A DNA stretch of 64,000 nucleotides, taken from positions 1,240,001 through 1,304,000 of the forward strand of contig NC_014002.1 in assembly GCF_000025865.1 (NCBI RefSeq). The letters are read 5' to 3'. Shown in pieces: positions 56,285 to 64,000 of the stretch. A program made the translations under genes and the position numbers. This DNA comes from Methanohalophilus mahii DSM 5219 (lineage in GTDB: Archaea > Halobacteriota > Methanosarcinia > Methanosarcinales > Methanosarcinaceae). The notes under the pieces are model-generated. The model made no database searches and had not been told where the DNA came from. It saw only the letters and a program-made list of their open reading frames with translations. Numbering within the stretch: the stretch's first letter is position 1; each line of letters starts with the position of its first letter.

Positions 56285-57139
56285 TCACCTGTTGTCTGCA
56301 GGAATAAGCAGTATCGGTTTAGCAGTGCTCCTGAGAAGGTTTTCGGCAGTACTTCCCAGAAGGATGTCCTTAAATGATTCGACCCCATGGGTTGTTATCA
56401 TTATCAAAGTAATATCCATTTCTTCTGCAATTTCATCCAATATTTTTGCAGGTTTGCCTTCCTTAACAACGTAATTGACTATCAAATTTTTCTTCAAATC
56501 ATTACCAATCTCATAGAGCTTCTCAAGACTTTCCCTTTTCTTATTTTCAAGTTGAGTCTTATTTTTTGCATTTTCAATTATATGTACAAGGACAACTTCT
56601 TGAATGATATCCTTCATTTGTCGGAGCATATCAAGTGTCTTATTTGAGTTATCCGAGAAATCTAACGGAACCATTACTTTTGAAAACTTTGCAGAGCATG
56701 TCTTGGCATATAGCTCTTCTTCACCCTTTTCGAGTTTATTGTATTTCTCAATAAGCAGAATCTTATCGGACCTTCGGGAAATATAGTTTGTAGTCCTGCC
56801 TGTAAGCCTTCCTTTTATGATTCCCGATGTGGTTGCACCTATAACAATACAATCTACGTTTTCTTCATCTGCAACTTTGATAATCGTTTTATTGACATCG
56901 CCTTCAGCAACATGTGTGATTGTCTCGATCCCCATTTCTTCCAGTAGTTGCTTGTATTCGGCAATTTTTCCCTCTGCATTTTCCTTGAACATAGGGGCAA
57001 GTCCCTGGGATTTAAAGATGTCCACAACATGCAACAATATGGCTTTCTTCAATCCTGCGTTTTTCAATTCTGCAATACAGGAGAGCAGTTTCTCGCTCTC
57101 GATCGTAAAATCCGTGGGTATAAGTATAGTTTGAATCAT
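56285..57139 (-). CDS. Tandem UspA-domain stress protein
   Basis: Two universal-stress domains in one chain. The first starts IQTILIPTDFTIESEKLLSC with DCIVIGATTSGIIKGRLTGRTTNYI as ATP-binding G-x2-G-x9-G; the second starts KVMVPLDFSDNSNKTLDMLR with ITLIMITTHGVESFKDILLGSTAENLLR. The second retains G-x-S-T. It is the upstream partner of ACR3 in a two-gene operon, so its role may be to modulate the transporter, which is inference. Confidence 0.88.
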   Translation of the reverse strand: MIQTILIPTDFTIESEKLLSCIAELKNAGLKKAILLHVVDIFKSQGLAPMFKENAEGKIAEYKQLLEEMGIETITHVAEGDVNKTIIKVADEENVDCIVIGATTSGIIKGRLTGRTTNYISRRSDKILLIEKYNKLEKGEEELYAKTCSAKFSKVMVPLDFSDNSNKTLDMLRQMKDIIQEVVLVHIIENAKNKTQLENKKRESLEKLYEIGNDLKKNLIVNYVVKEGKPAKILDEIAEEMDITLIMITTHGVESFKDILLGSTAENLLRSTAKPILLIPADNR

Positions 57140-57212
57140 GTTTTCCCCAAATATTATCTGCTTAATAAATAATTTTAATATGATTCCAGATAACTGTGCT
57201 TAAAATAATCAT

Positions 57213-57527
57213 TTATTTGAAGTCGATACTGACATTTCCTGATTTTTTTGCTAAAGACTCAGATAAAATCCCCATTTCCATCCTACACACATGCAATATT
57301 CCACAGGGCACAAGACAATTGGATGAACATTTCAATTCCTGTGCTTTTGAAATGACATAATTGTCCTTAATGTCAAGTGTCCGATCAATGGGTACTTCCA
57401 TATGTGACATCTTTTTTATTTTATCGCAATCCGTTTCGATGTCAATAATTATGTTTTTGCCTTCTTTTTTTCCAAAAACATTATGTTCAAATCCACATAT
57501 ACTTGAATTGATATGCACTTCACTCAT
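57213..57527 (-). CDS. Cysteine-rich small protein (DUF6951-like)
   Basis: 104 residues. I do not have a firm family, but similar proteins are annotated DUF6951. Cysteines occur in INSSICGFEHNVFGK, DIETDCDKIKK and LKCSSNCLVPCGILHVCRME, suggesting metal or persulfide binding. IDIETDCDKIKKMSHMEVPI recalls the Cys-proteins found beside DGC-type genes. ATG 57527 has GGGAG seven bases upstream. Divergent from the DGC gene and its cluster. Confidence 0.6.
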   Translation of the reverse strand: MSEVHINSSICGFEHNVFGKKEGKNIIIDIETDCDKIKKMSHMEVPIDRTLDIKDNYVISKAQELKCSSNCLVPCGILHVCRMEMGILSESLAKKSGNVSIDFK

Positions 57528-57794
57528 CCTGTATCTCCCTTGCGTGACAAACAACATTTCGAAAATTGCTAATTAAATGGTTGTTGTTTCTTGTATATAA
57601 GTGTTTCAACGATTTTTGAAATGCCAATTTATAAATAGGATTTTTACGTATATCTAAAGTGTTTCGTACAATCCATCAAGCAAATTTTTGTTTAAAATTC
57701 GTTGAGGGGAAAAAGACCCTGAATGTTTGTTGGATTGACCAATTCACTGTAGTTAAAGTGGCTAGATAAATATCAAAATCATGGAGAATGTATT
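57528..57794. promoter_or_regulatory. Divergent promoter region of the DGC/MtrA-like cluster
   Basis: TTGTATATAAGTG (near 57592) and AATTTATAAATAGG (near 57627) are TATA-like. A CACT...AGTG pair near 57750-57764 may be an operator. No gene seen. Confidence 0.35.
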
Positions 57795-58193
57795 ATGACA
57801 GAAGAACTGAAAATGGCAGAAGGGCCAACGTGTGCATGTGAAGCGGCGATTATTGGATTGTATGCATGTTCCGGTGGATCCAATGTAGGACAGATGGCAA
57901 ACAGGGCAGCTGTTGAACTTACCAAACAGGGAAGAGGTAAGATTATGTGCACCGTCGGAATTGGAGGCAATGTTTCTGGTATCATAAAAAGTGCCGAAGG
58001 TACAGATGAGATTATTGCTATTGATGGATGCCCCCTTCTTTGTGCAAGGAAGTCTCTGGAGCGTGCAGGGTTCACAGTAGGTAAGAACATAGTTATAACC
58101 GAACTCGGTATGAAAAAAGGAGGAAGTTTGGATCTGGAAGAAAATGATGTCAAAGAGATGATGACTAAAGTGGAAGCTGCACTGAGCAATTGA
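57795..58193 (+). CDS. DGC-domain putative zinc-binding protein
   Basis: COG4273/DGC family. Conserved cysteines are in GPTCACEAAIIGLYACSGGSN and EIIAIDGCPLLCARKSLERAG; the name-giving D-G-C is IDGCPLLC. SNVGQMANRAAVELTKQGRG and MCTVGIGGNVSGIIKSA complete the domain. Function unknown; related proteins occur with thioredoxin, arsenic and persulfide genes. Start ATG 57795 with AT-rich promoter. Followed by an MtrA-like gene after 28 bases. Confidence 0.8.
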   Translation: MTEELKMAEGPTCACEAAIIGLYACSGGSNVGQMANRAAVELTKQGRGKIMCTVGIGGNVSGIIKSAEGTDEIIAIDGCPLLCARKSLERAGFTVGKNIVITELGMKKGGSLDLEENDVKEMMTKVEAALSN

Positions 58194-58221
58194 AACCTAA
58201 ATAACCATAGAGGTGAATCTC

Positions 58222-58869
58222 ATGGCTACAAACAAATCAACTGATCCTAACAACTGGCCCATGGAAGAGGGCGATTATGTCATAGGAGACCCGGATTCTC
58301 CGGTTGCAGTTGTGACACTCACTTCTGACTATAGGAATATGGATTGCATCCATGACCCTTGTGAAGATGGAACACCGCAAGCAGAGGGGGTATTCACCCC
58401 TGGCTATAAAAAGCCCTGCTTGCAGAATTATGCAATATGTGGTACATGTTTTACTGAGAATTTTGGGATTCAAAAAGTAATTGCCAATATACTTTCTAAT
58501 CCAAAAATAAACTGTCTGATTGTCTGCGGCAAGGAAAGCAAGCACTTTGCAGGCCAGTCTATCATAGCGCTTGTGGAAAATGGGGTTTCAACTATGGCCG
58601 ATTATAAAAAGATAATCGGTTCAAAGGGTGTTATTCCTTATCTGGATGAGATCCCCATGACCGCAATTAATCACTTCTTAAAGGAAATTGAAGTTATAGA
58701 TCTTATAGACACCACAGACCCGGAAACTATTCAGAAGGTAATTGATTCCTGCAAACTTAAGGAAAGAAGTGAGGCCAAAAAATATCCAATACCACAAATC
58801 GACGAAAATAGCTGGAGGAAGTATGAAAATATGATTCAGAAAAACGTCATGTCTAAAATTAAGAAATAA
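58222..58869 (+). CDS. Soluble MtrA-like corrinoid protein
   Basis: Paralogue of the corrinoid subunit of methyl-tetrahydromethanopterin:CoM methyltransferase, without the C-terminal membrane anchor, thus resembling MtxA of Methanosarcina. NWPMEEGDYVIGDPDSPVAV is the conserved N-terminus; INCLIVCGKESKHFAGQSII contains the histidine expected as lower cobalt ligand. Cysteine-rich inserts (CIHDPCEDG, ICGTCF) are unlike MtrA and may bind a metal. AGAGGTGAATCTC precedes ATG 58222. No mtrH or mtxX neighbour is in the window. Confidence 0.8.
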   Translation: MATNKSTDPNNWPMEEGDYVIGDPDSPVAVVTLTSDYRNMDCIHDPCEDGTPQAEGVFTPGYKKPCLQNYAICGTCFTENFGIQKVIANILSNPKINCLIVCGKESKHFAGQSIIALVENGVSTMADYKKIIGSKGVIPYLDEIPMTAINHFLKEIEVIDLIDTTDPETIQKVIDSCKLKERSEAKKYPIPQIDENSWRKYENMIQKNVMSKIKK

Positions 58870-59007
58870 ACGAAAATTGCAGGGATTATACCTGGCAAAC
58901 AGGTAAATGAAGAGAAATAGAAGGTAAATTTTACAGTAAATTTGAAAGTTCGGGAATAATCTAAAGTCCTCATACAGGTGTTCAGATTTACCGGTTTGAC
59001 CAAATAT

Positions 59008-59814
59008 TTATAGATATTCCATTAAGGTCTGCAAATGCTCCAGATTAATGGCATATTTTTGTTCAAATAAAGGCCTACATTTATCCAGTGTTGTTTCATT
59101 ACCTGTCAATCGAATCGCAAAAGAATAGCAGCTTTGCTCACCACAAATACGACAATTCGTTCCTGGAAGATATTTATAGACTTCATTGTGATCTACTTGA
59201 ATTTTTTCTCCAAAGGTAGATTTTATTCCCGTTTCAATGGCATCGTTAATGTCTTTTTTCAAGTCTTCAAGTATTTTTTTAGCTTCTTCAATACTCGATA
59301 CCATTGTCATAGTTACATTTCCTGTGGAATATACAGTTATAATCTGGTTTTTCTTTTGAATAATCAATACACCAAGTTTTTCTGAATATCGGGCTCTTGG
59401 AAAAAGTGGCTCCAGTAACTCTAGTGCTCCCTCAAGTGGGGGTTTAAGTCGTGCAATTATTCGATATTTGCTTTTATCGGCTATGCAGGGGAGAAATTGC
59501 CTGACCTCCACAATATCTATGGGTTTACTTTTCGAAAGATCTTTCCTGGGACCAGTTGAAGTGTGTGTTTTTGACTCCAAAAAATGATTTCCAAAATCAG
59601 TCAGTTCAAACAATTTATCTTTTGCATCTACCAATCCTGCCTGCTGCAGGAGCTGCAAATGATAATCCAGCATCGCTGGACCTGTGATTTTTTGAATCTC
59701 TTCTTTGGATTTGCTGCCATCTTTCAGCAAACTCATTATTTTTCTTCTGGTAGCGTTTGACATGGCATTGCTCACCAGTTTCATCTCATCAGGGGATCCG
59801 GGCATAGTTATCAT
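59008..59814 (-). CDS. ArsR-like HTH protein with Fe-S domain
   Basis: N-terminal winged helix (NATRRKIMSLLKDGSKSKEE, DYHLQLLQQAGLVDAKDK) of the ArsR type. A middle ~70-190 region is a regulatory domain. The C-terminus, CRICGEQSCYSFAIRLTGNE and a further Cys in LDKCRPLF, is the PF04060 Fe-S motif found in corrinoid activation proteins and acetyl-CoA synthase complexes. Pairing with an MtrA-like gene suggests it senses corrinoid or redox state. Similar to Msr-type methanol regulators only in outline. Confidence 0.75.
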   Translation of the reverse strand: MITMPGSPDEMKLVSNAMSNATRRKIMSLLKDGSKSKEEIQKITGPAMLDYHLQLLQQAGLVDAKDKLFELTDFGNHFLESKTHTSTGPRKDLSKSKPIDIVEVRQFLPCIADKSKYRIIARLKPPLEGALELLEPLFPRARYSEKLGVLIIQKKNQIITVYSTGNVTMTMVSSIEEAKKILEDLKKDINDAIETGIKSTFGEKIQVDHNEVYKYLPGTNCRICGEQSCYSFAIRLTGNETTLDKCRPLFEQKYAINLEHLQTLMEYL

Positions 59815-60102
59815 CTAAATATTTATGTGATCATCATAGGGAAAGTTATGAAATTGGTAATTTATGGATGCCAATGTTTCGATAAGATTGAATTTTTTTA
59901 TGTTATCATTCATTCCGGGGATTCAAATATCCACATTAATTGGAACTGATTTGGTTTTTTCATTTGAGTTGGGTACTTTACTTCCACCGATATATTCGCA
60001 AATGCATATATATGAATGTTGTGATTTAACAGGCCTTATTCGAAAATCAGTGTATTTTTTGCTCTATAGAAATCCTCATTTGGATAATTATTGAAATTAA
60101 GC
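59815..60102. other. AT-rich stretch without a convincing gene
   Basis: A 76-codon plus-strand frame from 59864 has no ribosome site and low-complexity hydrophobic content; I do not call it. Otherwise only AT-rich spacer. Confidence 0.4.
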
Positions 60103-60472
60103 CTAAATACCACAAACAGTATAATAAGTCATATTAGATGGGATATTATTTTTTGTCAATTCTATAAATGAATATGCTCCTAAAACACTCATCGGCACAG
60201 CATCTAATATGAACAATCGAAAAGGTTTCCATTTAATTTGTCTGAACCTAAAAAAACTCTTGGTAGATTCCCCATCAACTGTATAATTGTCAGAACCAGG
60301 AATGCCATCGTTGTTCATATTGTCTTTGTCAATAGCGCAATAATAGCAATGTTCCGCCAAATCCTGCCACACATGGTATTGCAGCGGCGGCAAAGTAACC
60401 AACGAATGGTACTAAAAGAACAACCGGCCAAGCAATAAAATAACATCTTTCATCAATTGAATAGATGGCCAT
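60103..60472 (-). pseudogene. Small membrane-protein gene broken by a frameshift
   Basis: From ATG 60472 the minus strand reads YFIAWPVVLLVPFVGYFAAA, a good transmembrane segment, and stops within LLLLRY-TGA. One frame over, translation continues as AIDKDNMNNDGIPGSDNYTV, FRFRQIKWKPFRLFILDAVP and TKNNIPSNMTYYTVCGI to a TAG. Joined, they make ~120 residues. Gene decay or a single-base sequence error would explain this. Confidence 0.4.
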
Positions 60473-60508
60473 TTTATCGATCTTCCATTAAGACTCTGTA
60501 CTACTTTA

Positions 60509-61048
60509 TTAGCCAGATACTTTCTCAGTGGCCCTATCCATAACCCATTCGATGATAATTCCCATGAGACCAACGAATATAATTGTCAGTATCAATCTTG
60601 CCACCATGAATTCCAGTCCAAGGAATTGCAGCTCCACAAGTTCCTGGGGCATCTTGATGCATGCCCACGCTGAGAGAAAAACGACAATATTTGATATTCG
60701 GGCACCTTTGCTAAGCATTGCGGAAGCCATGGGAAAGGCGACGTAGAGGGGACCAGTCGGGAGGGAACCAAAAAACAGGGCTGTAAAGAAACCCCGCATT
60801 CCGGAACTGTGTCCAAGATGCTTGACCACCGCTTTGTCGGAAACGAAGACTGAGAACAGCCCCATGATCACCATCACAGCCGGCAATATGAGCATCATCT
60901 CGAGCAAGTAACTGGCAAAAACCGCGGTAACAGGGTCTCGTTTTTCGGGGTATGCAGAAAGTAAGGCAAATGTCAGCACCAATAAGGCCAGCAGAGATAT
61001 CACATCAAGAGGAATTCTTATTTTTTGCTTTTTATTTTCCTGTTTCAC
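60509..61048 (-). CDS. Permease half, ArsP/DUF318-like (second half)
   Basis: Membrane protein with ~5 helices (ISLLALLVLTFALLSAYPEK, MLILPAVMVIMGLFSVFVS, GFFTALFFGSLPTGPLYVAF, FMVARLILTIIFVGLMG). GSLPTGPLYVAFPMASAML is the type of motif seen in ArsP-like permeases. GTG 61048 overlaps the previous gene's stop, with GGGGGT upstream, so the longer ATG-less reading at 61090 is rejected. With the preceding gene it seems to make one transporter from two chains. Confidence 0.7.
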   Translation of the reverse strand: MKQENKKQKIRIPLDVISLLALLVLTFALLSAYPEKRDPVTAVFASYLLEMMLILPAVMVIMGLFSVFVSDKAVVKHLGHSSGMRGFFTALFFGSLPTGPLYVAFPMASAMLSKGARISNIVVFLSAWACIKMPQELVELQFLGLEFMVARLILTIIFVGLMGIIIEWVMDRATEKVSG

Positions 61049-61527
61049 AGTATAACCCCCATGATCAAAGCTATCATTATGGCAATGCAAAAACTGATCC
61101 CGTTCCTTAAAAGCGCCATCTTTCTGCCCATTTCCCTTATTTCAAGAGGTAGTGTGACCATGCCTACCATGGTGAGTGTTGTGATGAATACAGCGGCAAC
61201 GGTCACAGTGGCTCCTGCATCAAGCAGTGATGCTGTTAAGGGAAAGGATATCAGGGCAGGAATGTGCAGGAAGGAACCTATGACTGCTACTATCAGGACA
61301 CCATTGATACCGGACTGCTCGCCTATGAGCATTGATATCCGTGCAGGAGGTATGAATCCAAGCAACAATCCTATGAATACTATTATAGCAAGGATTGTCG
61401 GCATTATATGTATGAATGAGTTAGCGGCTTTGATGAGTGCCTCCTTTGTCCTCTCTCTGTCATGATGGTATGCATAGATCAGGCATATGAGTGCGAAAGC
61501 ATTGATGAATAAGGAGGTATCGATCAT
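61045..61527 (-). CDS. Permease half, ArsP/DUF318-like (first half)
   Basis: 160 residues, four to five helices: SLFINAFALICLIYAYHHDR, FIHIMPTILAIIVFIGLLLG, GVLIVAVIGSFLHIPALISF. GSFLHIPALISFPLTASLL resembles the paired motif GSLPTGPLYVAFPMASAM in the neighbour, so the two halves look like internal homologues. ATG 61527 has GTGATC upstream. Operon of PadR, cupin, then both halves. Confidence 0.7.
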   Translation of the reverse strand: MIDTSLFINAFALICLIYAYHHDRERTKEALIKAANSFIHIMPTILAIIVFIGLLLGFIPPARISMLIGEQSGINGVLIVAVIGSFLHIPALISFPLTASLLDAGATVTVAAVFITTLTMVGMVTLPLEIREMGRKMALLRNGISFCIAIMIALIMGVIL

Positions 61528-61531
61528 TAGA

Positions 61532-61843
61532 TCACATTTTTGATATCTGTATGCCAAGTATCGTCGCACCTTCTTCACTTTTCATAGAAAGGGTCGCAGG
61601 TCCTGTAACAAGGCACTTGCCTTCGCAAAGGTAATTTCTGACACCATCTACGGACACTTCTGCACTGCCCGCAACCACATAAAAAACAACATTTGATGCC
61701 ATCCTACATGGCAGGATCTCATCTCGGGGAGAGAGTCCGATCCTTCTTATCTTAAATTCATCTGCCTGGTATAGCAGGTTCGATTTTGTTCCCTCTGCAG
61801 GCTGCATTCCTTTCATTTCATCTATTACATCAAATATCTTCAC
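61532..61843 (-). CDS. Cupin-like protein
   Basis: A small beta-barrel protein. IRRIGLSPRDEILPCRMASN, VVFYVVAGSAEVSVDG and CLVTGPATLSMKSEEGATIL follow the cupin order, though the usual histidine metal ligands are replaced (PCRMASN), so it may not bind metal the normal way. GTG 61843 is set by AGAGGAGATAACC upstream, inside the end of the PadR gene. Function unknown; sits between regulator and permeases in one operon. Confidence 0.7.
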   Translation of the reverse strand: MKIFDVIDEMKGMQPAEGTKSNLLYQADEFKIRRIGLSPRDEILPCRMASNVVFYVVAGSAEVSVDGVRNYLCEGKCLVTGPATLSMKSEEGATILGIQISKM

Positions 61844-62222
61844 GGTTATCTCCTCTGAATTCCTGTTCATAGAATAAGAGAATCTTTTCCATCATCCTTT
61901 TCCGTTCCATGAGCATCTCAAGCCACTCCTTGAGATGTTTCCTTCCATCCCTGGTAACCTTATACATGCGCTTGTCAGGCCCTGTATCGCTTCTTTCCCA
62001 GAAGGATTCCAGCAGTCCCTCTTTTTCCATCCTGCGCAGGGTTGTATACATGGTACCTGATTTGATGATGTGCCTGCCTTCACTTAATTCCTCTATGGCT
62101 TTTACTATACCATAGCCATGAAGTGGCTCCTGGCATACTACCCGAAGGATAAGGAACTGGATCCATCTTCTTTCAGGATAATTGAGTTTGTTTTTGCAGT
62201 TGTGTCCGCCAGTTTCACACAT
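61830..62222 (-). CDS. PadR-family transcription regulator
   Basis: Winged-helix repressor. QFLILRVVCQEPLHGYGIVK, SGTMYTTLRRMEKEGLLES, and RMYKVTRDGRKHLKEWLEML are the core PadR segments, with a C-terminal helix rich in Met and Arg for dimerisation. The ATG at 62222 has no ribosome site and lies right after its TATA-like/palindrome region, so it is likely leaderless and autoregulated. It heads the cupin/permease operon. Confidence 0.88.
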   Translation of the reverse strand: MCETGGHNCKNKLNYPERRWIQFLILRVVCQEPLHGYGIVKAIEELSEGRHIIKSGTMYTTLRRMEKEGLLESFWERSDTGPDKRMYKVTRDGRKHLKEWLEMLMERKRMMEKILLFYEQEFRGDNREDI

Positions 62223-62233
62223 GCTTTTACTAT

Positions 62234-62246
62234 ATAACAATGTTAT
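62234..62246. promoter_or_regulatory. Palindromic operator candidate for PadR
   Basis: ATAACAATGTTAT is a perfect 6+1+6 palindrome directly upstream of the PadR start and between TATATA stretches, so a bound dimer would block the promoter. Confidence 0.5.
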
Positions 62247-62642
62247 CTATATATCGTTTATGGTGCTAAACTCTGCATTCCATAACCTTTCCTGTATTGA
62301 CCAACTGTTGGATGGCAAAACTACAATGGAAGTGCTTGGTCATCTCTTTGAAGAGGAGAATGCACAGATAAACTGCTGCAATTGAAGAAAGGATCATGCT
62401 TGCTGTTTTTCCGGTGAGAAAACACCTGATAGTTTTGACTTTAAATTCCAGCCACATACCAACAGGAAAATGATGGAAGACCTGACAACTCTGAGATTTG
62501 ATCACATATTTTTACGGCGTTAACAGTATATATTATGCCGATGACATATAATATAAGGTTAATTTATAATTGGCAAAATAAGGGAAAATGGTGAATGAAG
62601 CCAGATTGACTTATGCCTGAAAAGAAGAGGGGGGTAAAGAAA
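62247..62642. other. Intergenic region ahead of the cytochrome gene
   Basis: A plus-strand stretch, SCIDQLLDGKTTMEVLGHLF to a TGA near 62385, reads like the end of a protein but has no start of its own; it could be a gene remnant. AGTATATATTAT (62525-62537) is a TATA candidate for the cytochrome gene. Confidence 0.35.
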
Positions 62643-64000
62643 TTGAAAGTGAACAAAATTGGAATATTAGTATTATTAATCGTAATTGCTATAATAGCTA
62701 TAGCGGGTTGTGTCTCGGAAGAGCCAGAAACTGCTGATTCAAATGTTGAAACAGTTCAGGGGAAGATTGTGGATGTTAAAATGAATCCTGTGCCGGGTGC
62801 CCTCGTACAGGTGGAGGGACAAAATGTCGCCAATACCACGGCATCTGATGGGTCCTTCAAACTTACCAACGTCGAGGCCGGCTCAGTATATCTTTATGTA
62901 ACTGCACCATCTGAGAAGTATCTGGACGGTGAAACTCTTGAGTCAATCCCTGTAGATTCGGGATCGACGGTTTCTGATGTCACAATCACTCTTACGGGCA
63001 GGCCGAGCAACAATTCTACCCATGTTGGCATGGAGACATGCCAGATGTGCCATGGCAGGGTATGGTCCGACATGTTCGAAACTTTTGATGGCACAGGGGA
63101 TGCAGCGGCACATTCACGTTTTGTGGTTCAGGGCACCGACCAGATGATCTATCCCGACATGTGGCCCGAACCCGGTGACAAAGTGCTGCCCCGGGATCCC
63201 AATGGCGACCTTTTGATGGTGCAGGATCCGCAGGATGGTGAGGGCCTGGTGAACGTGGTTCTTTGCACACGTGATATTGAAGGAGAGCGGGAGTATCTGT
63301 TCAAATTCTATCCGGAAAGCGATACGAAGTTGACCGAGGATGATCTCGACTGCTCGGGGGCTGACGGGGACATATTCGCATGGAAGGATGAACAGGACAA
63401 CGGAACTTACGACCCAGAGGAGAATCCCATTTTCATCCCTGTGGCAGCCACCATCGGCGGCCAGGGGAACTGGGGCGAGGGTTGGCTGGATCCCAATCAT
63501 GAACAACCCGACCGTTATCCCAACTTCGGCGAAGGCAAACAACGTTACATGTGCCGGATGCAGGATGTGCCCTGGGTTCGCCAGTGGGCAAAAGATAACA
63601 ACGTGACCAACTGGCTTGAGGAGGACTACACAGACTACATATCCTATATGCCCGTGTACCTCATGCAGGACGGTACCCCTGCAGATAGCGATGCTCTGGC
63701 CCCCAACGATGTAGCTGCACCCAAGTTCTGGCAGAAGAGCCCCAACCACTGGGCCTATCCTGCAAACACCATGTCACGCAACTGTGCCGGATGTCATGCC
63801 ACAGGCGCAAAGATCGAGAAACAAGATTTCGACGATGCCCACGAACCGGGTGATACTAAACAGGTTGTCACGAACTTCGAGTTCAAAGACCTCGACATCA
63901 CATGTGAGACATGCCACGGCCCCGGCTCCGAACATGCGGAAAGCGGAGATAAAAACAAAATTATCTCACCACAGTATCTGACGGCCAAGGCGGGCAATGA
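62643..64000 (+). CDS. Multiheme cytochrome c lipoprotein (3' partial)
   Basis: The frame runs off the right edge. N-terminus KVNKIGILVLLIVIAIIAIA with GCVSEEPE is a lipoprotein signal and lipobox. Residues ~30-115 are a carboxypeptidase-regulatory-like domain (VQVEGQNVANTTASDGSFKL-type). Then CxxCH heme motifs: CQMCHG, CAGCHA and CETCHG, at least three. It is probably an outer-surface electron carrier, as in other methylotrophic methanogens. Start TTG 62643 is set by GAGGGGGG eight bases upstream; ATG 62613 is possible. Codon use is richer in G+C than most of the window. Confidence 0.85.
   Translation, partial: MKVNKIGILVLLIVIAIIAIAGCVSEEPETADSNVETVQGKIVDVKMNPVPGALVQVEGQNVANTTASDGSFKLTNVEAGSVYLYVTAPSEKYLDGETLESIPVDSGSTVSDVTITLTGRPSNNSTHVGMETCQMCHGRVWSDMFETFDGTGDAAAHSRFVVQGTDQMIYPDMWPEPGDKVLPRDPNGDLLMVQDPQDGEGLVNVVLCTRDIEGEREYLFKFYPESDTKLTEDDLDCSGADGDIFAWKDEQDNGTYDPEENPIFIPVAATIGGQGNWGEGWLDPNHEQPDRYPNFGEGKQRYMCRMQDVPWVRQWAKDNNVTNWLEEDYTDYISYMPVYLMQDGTPADSDALAPNDVAAPKFWQKSPNHWAYPANTMSRNCAGCHATGAKIEKQDFDDAHEPGDTKQVVTNFEFKDLDITCETCHGPGSEHAESGDKNKIISPQYLTAKAGN

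Noticed and set aside
57600-57625. CAACGATTTTTGA shared with 50503
   Set aside because: Two short AT-rich copies are too few and too short for a repeat family.
59864-60094. 76-codon plus-strand frame
   Set aside because: No ribosome site, AT-driven hydrophobic composition, no family likeness.

Overview
The window comes from a methanogenic archaeon, almost certainly a methylotrophic member of the Methanosarcinaceae (the Methanohalophilus/Methanolobus/Methanococcoides neighbourhood). Evidence: a complete formylmethanofuran dehydrogenase operon (E-F-A-C-D-B order), the tetrahydromethanopterin enzyme MptA, the MC1 chromosomal protein, an MtrA-like corrinoid protein, archaeal rps13-rps4-rps11-rpoD with a Fe-S RpoD, PGF-CTERM surface protein, TATA-type promoters and GAGGTGATC-type ribosome binding sites. 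Genus is inference.

Layout. 0-9 kb: truncated HPS-RraA fusion, prepilin peptidase, RecQ, GMP synthase B subunit with the archaeosine radical SAM enzyme, ArgB, MC1, MptA. 9-17 kb: small conserved archaeal genes (nucleotidyltransferase-like, GNAT, DUF1699, TrmO, ferredoxin, radical SAM, DUF2551, UppS), an orphan DNA methyltransferase, two unknown cysteine-containing proteins and tRNA-Arg(CCT). 17.5-22 kb: tRNA-Leu(GAG), ribosomal/RNA polymerase operon, DJ-1/PfpI protein, tRNA-Ser(TGA), FKBP isomerase. 22-27 kb: two soluble histidine kinases tail to tail. 27-29.6 kb: homocysteine synthesis trio. 29.6-37 kb: a structured leader, ftsZ, a pterin-type protein, geranylgeranyl reductase, EngB and a DHH phosphoesterase. 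37-42 kb: PGF-CTERM surface protein with a decayed relative next to it, UPF0182 membrane protein. 42-50.4 kb: fmdEFACDB-fdhD facing a modD-COG2014 operon, a molybdenum/tungsten enzyme island. 50.6-55.2 kb: Nif3-like, Trm56, frameshifted AMP phosphorylase, two-subunit fumarase. 55.2-59.8 kb: ACR3 transporter, double UspA, cysteine-rich protein, DGC metal-binding protein, soluble MtrA-like protein and an HTH/Fe-S regulator. 60-64 kb: decayed membrane gene, PadR-cupin-split permease operon, and a truncated multiheme cytochrome c lipoprotein.

The main working links are C1 metabolism (Fmd, its sulfur donor FdhD, ModD, MptA), translation (ribosomal proteins, three tRNAs, archaeosine, TrmO and Trm56 tRNA modification), sulfur amino acids (aspartate semialdehyde sulfurtransferase set) and an envelope/stress accessory section at the right end. 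Points deserving a second look are the leader before ftsZ (strong hairpins and a chain of ATGA-linked mini-ORFs), a 24-codon gene with an almost perfect ribosome binding site, several genes lacking any ATG/GTG/TTG start, the frameshift in AMP phosphorylase, and the ACR3/Usp/DGC/MtrA-like/HTH-FeS neighbourhood, the best candidate here for an undescribed system.
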